Shown: piece by piece, positions 6,189 to 10,722 of the stretch
How the letters are laid out: each line of letters opens with the position of its first letter
Numbering within the stretch: the first letter of the stretch is position 1
From: SHLQ01 sp964196045
GTDB lineage: Bacteria; Actinomycetota; Acidimicrobiia; Acidimicrobiales; SHLQ01
Assembly: GCA_964196045.1 (NCBI GenBank)
Contig: CAXMRH010000187.1
Span: forward strand, 1-10,722
DNA length: 10,722 nucleotides
Direction: 5' to 3'
The notes under the pieces: model-generated
What the model was told of the DNA's origin: nothing
What the model saw: the letters and a program-made list of their open reading frames with translations, nothing else
The model's database searches: none
Translations under genes and position numbers: made by a program

Positions 6189-6833
6189 ATGGCGTCAAAG
6201 ATCCCTCCAAAGCCAACTGTCGTGCTGTTCGTTCGTCATGGACAAACGCCGACGACCGGCAAGAAGTTGCCTGGACGTGCCCCTGGCCTGCACCTGGCCC
6301 CAGAGGGAATCGCCCAGGCGCAGGCCGCCGGCGAACGCATCGCTGGCCTGAAGACAGTGCGGGCGGTGTATGCATCACCCCTGGAGCGCACGCGCGAGAC
6401 AGCCGCGCCGATCGCCAAATCGTGCGGGGTCCGCGTGCGAACACACAAAGGCCTGATCGAAGCAGACTTTGGCGCCTGGACTGGAAAGAACCTCTCGTCG
6501 CTTCGCAAGTTGCCCGAATGGCAGAGCGTGCAACGGTATCCGAGCGGCTTCCGATTCCCCAAAGGAGAGTCGTTCTCCGAGATGCAAACACGAATGACCG
6601 GAGCCGTGGCCGAACTCGTCGCCAGACACCCGGGCGAGGCCATCGTGGCGGTATCACACGCGGACACGATCAAAGCCGCGATCGCGGATGCCGCAGGCAC
6701 ACCACTGGACCTGTTCCAACGCATCGTGGTTTCACCGTGCTCGATCAGTGTTGTGATGTACACGCCAACAGGGCCTATCGTCTTGAGCGTGAATTCGACT
6801 GGTGACGACCTCTCTACGCTGGTGCCGAGCTGA
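6189..6833 (+). CDS. Histidine phosphatase / phosphomutase-like protein (MSMEG_4193 family)
   Basis: This 214-residue protein belongs to the phosphoglycerate mutase superfamily. The phosphohistidine motif is V15-R-H-G-Q-T20. S63-P-L-E-R-T-R-E-T-A supplies the second phosphate-binding arginine, E91 in I-E-A-D-F-G-A-W-T-G is the likely acid/base, and H157 in V-S-H-A-D is the second catalytic histidine. The set of following genes (DUF3090 and a kinase-like protein) assigns it to the actinobacterial subgroup known as MSMEG_4193 (TIGR03848), whose M. tuberculosis member is Rv2135c. The substrate is unknown; neighbours suggest it acts on a phosphorylated product of the kinase-like protein. It is first in an operon with a 2-base gap to the next gene. 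Confidence 0.93.
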   Translation: MASKIPPKPTVVLFVRHGQTPTTGKKLPGRAPGLHLAPEGIAQAQAAGERIAGLKTVRAVYASPLERTRETAAPIAKSCGVRVRTHKGLIEADFGAWTGKNLSSLRKLPEWQSVQRYPSGFRFPKGESFSEMQTRMTGAVAELVARHPGEAIVAVSHADTIKAAIADAAGTPLDLFQRIVVSPCSISVVMYTPTGPIVLSVNSTGDDLSTLVPS

Positions 6834-6835
6834 CC

Positions 6836-7324
6836 ATGGAGAGCTTCGAAATCGCCAACGTCGATACGTTCACCACCGGTACGGTCGGTCCAAAAGGACA
6901 GCGTTCCTTCTACCTCCAAGCGATCGCTGGCAACTCGACCGTGTCGCTCAAACTAGAGAAGCAACAGGTCCTCGCGATGGCGGAACACCTGTCGCAACTG
7001 TTGGAGGATCTCCCCGAGATCAGCGCGAATGAGTGGACTTCGGCGCCTGCCCTCGTAGAACCGATCGAGCCGATTTGGGTCATCGGCGCAATGGGAGCAA
7101 TGTACGACGCGGCGACCGACAACGTGGTGGTCATGGCCGAGGAAGCCACCGAAGATCCAGATACCGACGACGCTGCGGTTGCGACCTTCCGCCTTGGACG
7201 CGGCCAGACGCTAGCGTTCATCGAGCGGGCGCACGAAGTCATCGAAGCTGGACGGCCACCGTGCCCCTGGTGTGCCAGGCCGCTCAACCATGGTGAAGAC
7301 GGTTTCTGCCCCTGCTGGAACTGA
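6836..7324 (+). CDS. DUF3090 family protein (TIGR03847)
   Basis: The 162-residue product matches the actinobacterial DUF3090 family. It has T15-G-T-V-G-P-K-G-Q-R-S-F-Y-L-Q near the start, then a V-S-L-K-L-E-K-Q-Q segment, the central W-V-I-G-A-M-G-A-M-Y-D strand, and the C-terminal A138-G-R-P-P-C-P-W-C with a later C158-P-C160. The four cysteines C143, C146, C158 and C160 look like a small zinc site. No enzymatic activity is established for the family. It is nearly always the middle gene of the phosphomutase/DUF3090/kinase-like trio, as here. It begins 2 bases after the upstream stop and ends 5 bases before the next start, so translation is probably coupled. Confidence 0.93.
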   Translation: MESFEIANVDTFTTGTVGPKGQRSFYLQAIAGNSTVSLKLEKQQVLAMAEHLSQLLEDLPEISANEWTSAPALVEPIEPIWVIGAMGAMYDAATDNVVVMAEEATEDPDTDDAAVATFRLGRGQTLAFIERAHEVIEAGRPPCPWCARPLNHGEDGFCPCWN

Positions 7325-7329
7325 GCGGC

Positions 7330-8073
7330 GTGTCTGACGAGGAGAGCCCGTTCCGATCACGTCCACCCCTGGACACGAAGGATGCTCTGAGCCTGTTGGC
7401 CAGGGCCGAGGTCGACGTGCTGGGACGTATGCCGTACAGCTCGAATGCAACGTTCCTCGTCGACCTCCTCGATGAGGGTGAACCCGTCGCGCAAGCGATC
7501 TACAAACCCGAGCGAGGCGAGCGCCCACTGTGGGACTTCCCGGGCTCCCTCTACAAGCGAGAAGTTGGTGCATTCTTGCTGTCCGAGCAGCTCGGGTGGG
7601 GTCATGTCCCCCCTACGGCGATGATCGACGGCCCCCTCGGCGTGGGCTCTCTACAGCTCTTCATTCCTGCCATATTCGAAGAGCACTACTTCACCTTGCT
7701 GGACGACGAGCGGTGGCACGGCGCGTTTCGAGAGATCTGTGCCTTCGACTTAGTGGCGAACAACACGGATCGGAAGGCCGGCCACATTCTGTTGGGCGAA
7801 GACGACGAGTTGTGGGCCATCGACAACGGTCTCAGCTTTCACGCAGAGTTCAAGGTCCGCACGGTGGTCTGGGACTTCTCCGGAGATTCGCTCAGTCAAG
7901 GGGTCGAAGATGGCCTGACTTCGCTCCTCGACGATGGCCTCTCCCCAGACCTCGCGGCGCTGCTCGATCCGTTCGAACGTGACGCCGTATTGTCGAGGGC
8001 GCGGGCCCTTCTTTTGGAACGTCAATACCCGCACGATCCAACCGGGCGTAGATATCCCTGGCCGATGGTCTGA
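7330..8073 (+). CDS. Phosphatidylinositol-kinase-like protein (SCO1664 family, TIGR03843)
   Basis: The third gene of the trio encodes 247 residues distantly related to phosphatidylinositol 3- and 4-kinases. G32-R-M-P-Y-S-S-N-A-T-F is followed by I57-Y-K-P-E-R-G-E-R-P-L-W-D-F, where K59 is the likely ATP-binding lysine. F139-D-L-V-A-N-N-T-D-R-K-A-G-H resembles the catalytic loop (N144/N145, D147), and A163-I-D-N-G supplies a metal-binding aspartate (D165). V-R-T-V-V-W-D-F-S-G near residues 176-185 is also typical. All key residues are present, so an active kinase is plausible, but the substrate is unknown. The GTG start at 7330 is supported by the tight 5-base spacing and the family's usual N-terminus. 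In mycobacteria these genes lie near mshC and cysQ; here a hairpin and convergent etfA follow directly instead. Confidence 0.93.
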   Translation: MSDEESPFRSRPPLDTKDALSLLARAEVDVLGRMPYSSNATFLVDLLDEGEPVAQAIYKPERGERPLWDFPGSLYKREVGAFLLSEQLGWGHVPPTAMIDGPLGVGSLQLFIPAIFEEHYFTLLDDERWHGAFREICAFDLVANNTDRKAGHILLGEDDELWAIDNGLSFHAEFKVRTVVWDFSGDSLSQGVEDGLTSLLDDGLSPDLAALLDPFERDAVLSRARALLLERQYPHDPTGRRYPWPMV

Positions 8074-8081
8074 GGACAACA

Positions 8082-8117
8082 CGCAGCACTCCCCCCTCGG
8101 AACATGGGGAGTGTGCG
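8082..8117. terminator. Strong hairpin between convergent operons
   Basis: CACTCCCC (8087-8094) pairs perfectly with GGGGAGTG (8106-8113). The stem extends through a G-T pair, a bulged A85 and CGC/GCG (8082-8084 with 8115-8117). The loop is 11 bases. It lies 8 bases past the kinase-like stop and 10 bases past the etfA stop, as expected of a bidirectional terminator, though neither strand has a good T tract. Confidence 0.6.
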
Positions 8118-8127
8118 CGATTCTGAG

Positions 8128-9096
8128 TTAACGGTTCTTCAGAGCTTCGATCAGCTTTGGAACGACCTTGTGGACATCGCCCACGATGCCAAGATCGGCG
8201 ACGCCAAAGATCGGCGCTTCCTCATCCTTGTTGATCGCAATGATGTTCTTCGAACCCTTCATCCCAACGAGATGCTGAGTAGCTCCAGAGATACCAAGCG
8301 CCAGGTAGACGTCGGGCTTGACGACCTTGCCTGTCTGGCCGACCTGGGAGCTGTACGGCACCCATCCTGCGTCGACGATTGCGCGTGAGGCACCGGCAGC
8401 GCCGCCCATCAGCTTCGCGACCTCTTCGACCATTGCGTACTTGTCGGCGTCACCGAGCCCGCGGCCACCGGAGACAACAAACGCTGCCTCGTCAAGCTTG
8501 GGCCCCTCAGACTCCTCGACGAACCGGTCCGTCACCTGGGCAGCTCCGGTAGCGCCCACGTCGGGAACACCGAGAGACGACACGGAGGCTGGTCCGCCAC
8601 CAGTCTCCTCGGCCACGAACGACTTGGGTCGGACGAGTGCGATTTGGGCCGCGCCACCGGTGAACTTGGTTCGGACGTTGGTCGTGCCACCAAAGACCGG
8701 TTCGGTGCCAACGAGCGCATCGCCGTCGACCTCAAGATCCACCACGTTCGTGATTACGGGCGCATCCAGTGCCACCGACAGTCGTGCTGCGACGTCTCGA
8801 CCGTCATAGGTGGTGCCAGCCAGGACAGCAGCCGGACCTGATCCACTTTCGACCGCCTGCGCAATCGCTGCCGCGACGTGGACACCCTGGAGGCCAGCTC
8901 CGAGATCACCAGTGGATTGCACGGTTCCTGCACCGTGGGCTCCTGCCTCAGCTGCCACCGTGTCAGACACATCAGCACCGATCACGACCTGCACGTCGTC
9001 GGACAGCGCCCGAGCCTTCGTCAGTATTTCCGTCGTCATTGACGACAGCGCACCATCGACCAACTCTCCGTACACCCAGATAGATGAAATTCCCAT
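8128..9096 (-). CDS. etfA: Electron transfer flavoprotein, alpha subunit
   Basis: EtfA pairs with EtfB to form a soluble FAD protein that takes electrons from acyl-CoA and related dehydrogenases and passes them toward the quinone pool via ETF-quinone oxidoreductase. The 322-residue product has the usual length. An N-terminal Rossmann-like half contains A93-G-T-T-Y-D-G-R-D. The C-terminal FAD domain has S209-G-G-R-G-L-G, W245-V-P-Y-S-S-Q-V-G-Q-T-G, G268-I-S-G-A-T-Q-H and A287-I-N-K-D-E-E-A-P-I-F with A300-D, all standard FAD-contacting motifs. The ATG at 9096 is 2 bases past the etfB stop, so translation is likely coupled. It ends close to the convergent trio operon and its hairpin. Confidence 0.97.
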   Translation of the reverse strand: MGISSIWVYGELVDGALSSMTTEILTKARALSDDVQVVIGADVSDTVAAEAGAHGAGTVQSTGDLGAGLQGVHVAAAIAQAVESGSGPAAVLAGTTYDGRDVAARLSVALDAPVITNVVDLEVDGDALVGTEPVFGGTTNVRTKFTGGAAQIALVRPKSFVAEETGGGPASVSSLGVPDVGATGAAQVTDRFVEESEGPKLDEAAFVVSGGRGLGDADKYAMVEEVAKLMGGAAGASRAIVDAGWVPYSSQVGQTGKVVKPDVYLALGISGATQHLVGMKGSKNIIAINKDEEAPIFGVADLGIVGDVHKVVPKLIEALKNR

Positions 9097-9098
9097 GA

Positions 9099-9878
9099 TC
9101 AGAGCACCTTCAGTTCTTCGAGGAACGCAATGATGCGCTCGTGGGCGTCGCCCTCATCAACAATCTTTTCGCCAGCCTCGCGGGCTTCAGCGGCTTCGAT
9201 CTCGACGATTTCCTGACCTCCGCCGGCCCAACCAACCGATGCAGCGTCGATTCCGAGATCCGTGAGCGAGACCTCATCGACGGGCTTGGATTTGGCAGCC
9301 ATGATCCCCTTGAACGACGGATACCGAGGTTCGACGACGCCGGCCGTGACGGAGACAACGCAGGGTGTCGGGCAGGTGACGGATTCGTATCCGGTCTCGG
9401 TTTGACGCTTCACGGAGACGCCGCCATCTCCGACCTCGATGGCCTTGGCGAAAGTGACCGAAGGAAGGCCCAGGACGGCAGCGACCTGCTCGGGGACGGT
9501 ACCGGTGTAGCCGTCACTGGACTCCGTCGCCGCCAAGATGAGATCTGGTTCCGTGCGACCGATGGCCGCGGCGAGCACCTTTGCGGTGGAGAGTGCGTCG
9601 GAACCAGCGAGAGCGTCGTCAGAGACGAGCACAGCGCTGTCAGCACCCATGGCCAATGCGGTGCGAAGTCCAGAGACCTCGTTGTTCGGTGCCATGGACA
9701 CGAGCGACACACTGCCGCCGCCCGCTTCTTCGACAAGCTGAAGAGCCATCTCCACCCCATACGAATCCGACTCGTCGAGGATCAGCCTTGAGCTCCGGTC
9801 GAGAGTCTTCGTTTCGGGATTCAGCGAGCCGGTTTCAGCCGGATCGGGAATCTGTTTCACGCATACAACAACATTCAT
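9099..9878 (-). CDS. etfB: Electron transfer flavoprotein, beta subunit
   Basis: EtfB is the AMP-binding partner of EtfA. The 259-residue product begins M-N-V-V-V-C-V-K-Q-I-P-D-P, a classic start for the family. It carries S120-S-D-G-Y-T-G-T-V-P (nucleotide loop), the V157-K-R-Q-T-E-T-G-Y-E stretch, and E183-P-R-Y-P-S-F-K-G-I-M-A-A-K, the family signature in which K-x-I-M-x-A-K follows PRY. Start 9878 is chosen for that N-terminus; the frame stays open to 9998, but the extra 40 residues are Arg-rich and unlike the family. AGG lies 4 bases before the ATG, a weak binding site. The order etfB then etfA is the usual one. Acyl-CoA dehydrogenases are not in the window, so the electron donors cannot be named. 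Confidence 0.96.
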   Translation of the reverse strand: MNVVVCVKQIPDPAETGSLNPETKTLDRSSRLILDESDSYGVEMALQLVEEAGGGSVSLVSMAPNNEVSGLRTALAMGADSAVLVSDDALAGSDALSTAKVLAAAIGRTEPDLILAATESSDGYTGTVPEQVAAVLGLPSVTFAKAIEVGDGGVSVKRQTETGYESVTCPTPCVVSVTAGVVEPRYPSFKGIMAAKSKPVDEVSLTDLGIDAASVGWAGGGQEIVEIEAAEAREAGEKIVDEGDAHERIIAFLEELKVL

Positions 9879-10021
9879 TGGCCTAGTGTGCCCCTTACTC
9901 TTGCGGCGATTGCGCCCCCATCGATCAGAACAATCGACGAAATTTCTACGGTGTGTAATCGTAAGTCGTGCGAACATCCTACCGACGGGTAGTTTCATCC
10001 ATTCGATTCGAATAGAGCCCT
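9879..10021. promoter_or_regulatory. Divergent control region of etfBA and the lipid kinase gene
   Basis: This 143-base region has no gene. It carries several dyads: CTACC-GACG-GGTAG (9979-9992), ATTCGA-T-TCGAAT (10001-10013) and a weaker TCGAT...ATCGA (9921-9937). The second ends 8 bases before the kinase ATG. TAGGAT on the minus strand (9981-9976) is a possible -10 for etfBA, but I find no matching -35. Promoters in both directions are expected here; I cannot place them reliably. Confidence 0.35.
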
Positions 10022-10722
10022 ATGAAGATCGTGCTGATCGCTAACGCATCCGCTTCGTCGGTCACAGCGCGCACGCGTGTCGTCATACAAAAGGCGCTCT
10101 CCGCGGACCATGACGTCGAGCTGGCCGAGACGGCAAGGCGAGGTCATGCGACTCGAATTGCCAAAGGGGCCGCGGCCGAGGGCGCTGACCTCGTTTGTGT
10201 TCTCGGCGGCGACGGAACGCTCAATGAGGCAGCGAACGGAGTGGTCGGCACGAAGACGGCACTCGCGCCGTTGCCGGGTGGGTCGACGAACGTATTTGCC
10301 CGCACGCTTGGTCTTCCCGAAGATCCGATCCATGCAACCGCGGTGACGCTCGAGGCCTTGGAGTCACAGTCGATCCGATCGATCGGCCTGGGTTCCGCGA
10401 ATGGTCGATACTTCCTCTTTCACACGGGTGTTGGCTACGACGCCGCCGTCGTGGAGAAAGTCGAAAAGCGTGGCCAGCTGAAGCGATGGGCCGGACACTC
10501 GCTCTTCGCGTTCTCGGCAATCGACACCTGGTTGCGACACTACGACCGCAGCAACCCACATTTCACCGTCGACTTCGGAGACGGCAGCCCAATCGAGGAC
10601 GGATACTTCACCGTCTGCTTGAACACCGATCCGTACACGTATCTCGGTACCCGCCCCTTTCACATAGCTCCGAATGCGACCCTCGATCGCCCGATGAGTG
10701 TGATCACCGTTCGTTCGCTCGG
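10022..10722 (+). CDS. Diacylglycerol kinase family lipid kinase, C-terminus missing
   Basis: The reading frame opens with M-K-I-V-L-I-A-N-A-S and stays open for 233 codons to the right edge. It belongs to the diacylglycerol / sphingosine kinase catalytic family, which transfers phosphate from ATP to a lipid hydroxyl at the membrane. The ATP-binding motif is L61-G-G-D-G-T-L-N-E69. P84-G-G-S-T-N-V-F-A-R-T-L-G (residues 84-97 region) matches the family's conserved P-x-G-T-x-N-x-x-A-R-x-L, with Ser in place of the usual Thr. H144-T-G-V-G-Y-D-A follows, as in other members. The first nucleotide-binding segment is N-A-S-A-S-S rather than the common N-P-x-S-G, a mild deviation. The lipid substrate cannot be told from sequence. 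Only a weak AGAG precedes the ATG. It diverges from etfB. Confidence 0.93.
   Translation, partial: MKIVLIANASASSVTARTRVVIQKALSADHDVELAETARRGHATRIAKGAAAEGADLVCVLGGDGTLNEAANGVVGTKTALAPLPGGSTNVFARTLGLPEDPIHATAVTLEALESQSIRSIGLGSANGRYFLFHTGVGYDAAVVEKVEKRGQLKRWAGHSLFAFSAIDTWLRHYDRSNPHFTVDFGDGSPIEDGYFTVCLNTDPYTYLGTRPFHIAPNATLDRPMSVITVRSL

Noticed and set aside
9879..9998. Forty-residue N-terminal extension of EtfB
   Set aside because: The added residues are Arg-rich and unlike the family; MNVVVCVKQIPDP is the normal EtfB start.
10001..10013. LexA / SOS box
   Set aside because: The actinobacterial consensus is TCGAAC-N4-GTTCGA; this dyad has a one-base centre and the half-sites differ.
1..10722. 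CRISPR arrays, insertion sequences and riboswitches
   Set aside because: No regularly spaced repeats, transposase motifs, terminal inverted repeats or riboswitch-like leaders were seen; leaders are all short.

Overview
The window looks like ordinary chromosome of a high-GC Gram-positive bacterium (Actinomycetota). The class is an inference; Acidimicrobiia is my best guess. The strongest evidence is a complete three-gene set at 6189-8073: a phosphoglycerate-mutase-like protein, a DUF3090 protein and a phosphatidylinositol-kinase-like protein. That trio is typical of Actinobacteria. Moderately high GC and GTG starts fit. I see no phage genes, transposons or CRISPR arrays.

Layout. On the left edge is the start of argS (minus strand), facing away from a tRNA-Arg(CCG) gene about 120 bases off. 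Next, on the plus strand, come two consecutive genes for very long, proline-poor, cysteine-free, alpha-helical proteins of 962 and 542 residues. Both are almost entirely leucine heptads, and they share a C-terminal Trp/His-Arg motif. Convergent to them on the minus strand is a two-gene unit: a type-5 (UdgB) uracil-DNA glycosylase followed by a small cysteine-rich lipoprotein. Diverging from the glycosylase after only 34 bases is the actinobacterial trio, in a tightly packed operon. It ends at a strong hairpin, beyond which the minus-strand pair etfB-etfA (electron transfer flavoprotein) runs toward it. Divergent from etfB is a diacylglycerol-kinase-family lipid kinase, cut by the right edge.

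How the parts work together. argS and tRNA-Arg make an enzyme-substrate pair. UdgB removes uracil and other deaminated bases from DNA. EtfB and EtfA form the FAD-containing electron carrier between acyl-CoA dehydrogenase-type enzymes and the respiratory chain. The trio is a conserved kinase/phosphomutase system whose substrate is unknown. The coiled-coil pair is the most unusual part and the best candidate for an undescribed system. I read it as a filament-forming or scaffold-forming cytoplasmic pair, but I recognise no named family, and its function is open.
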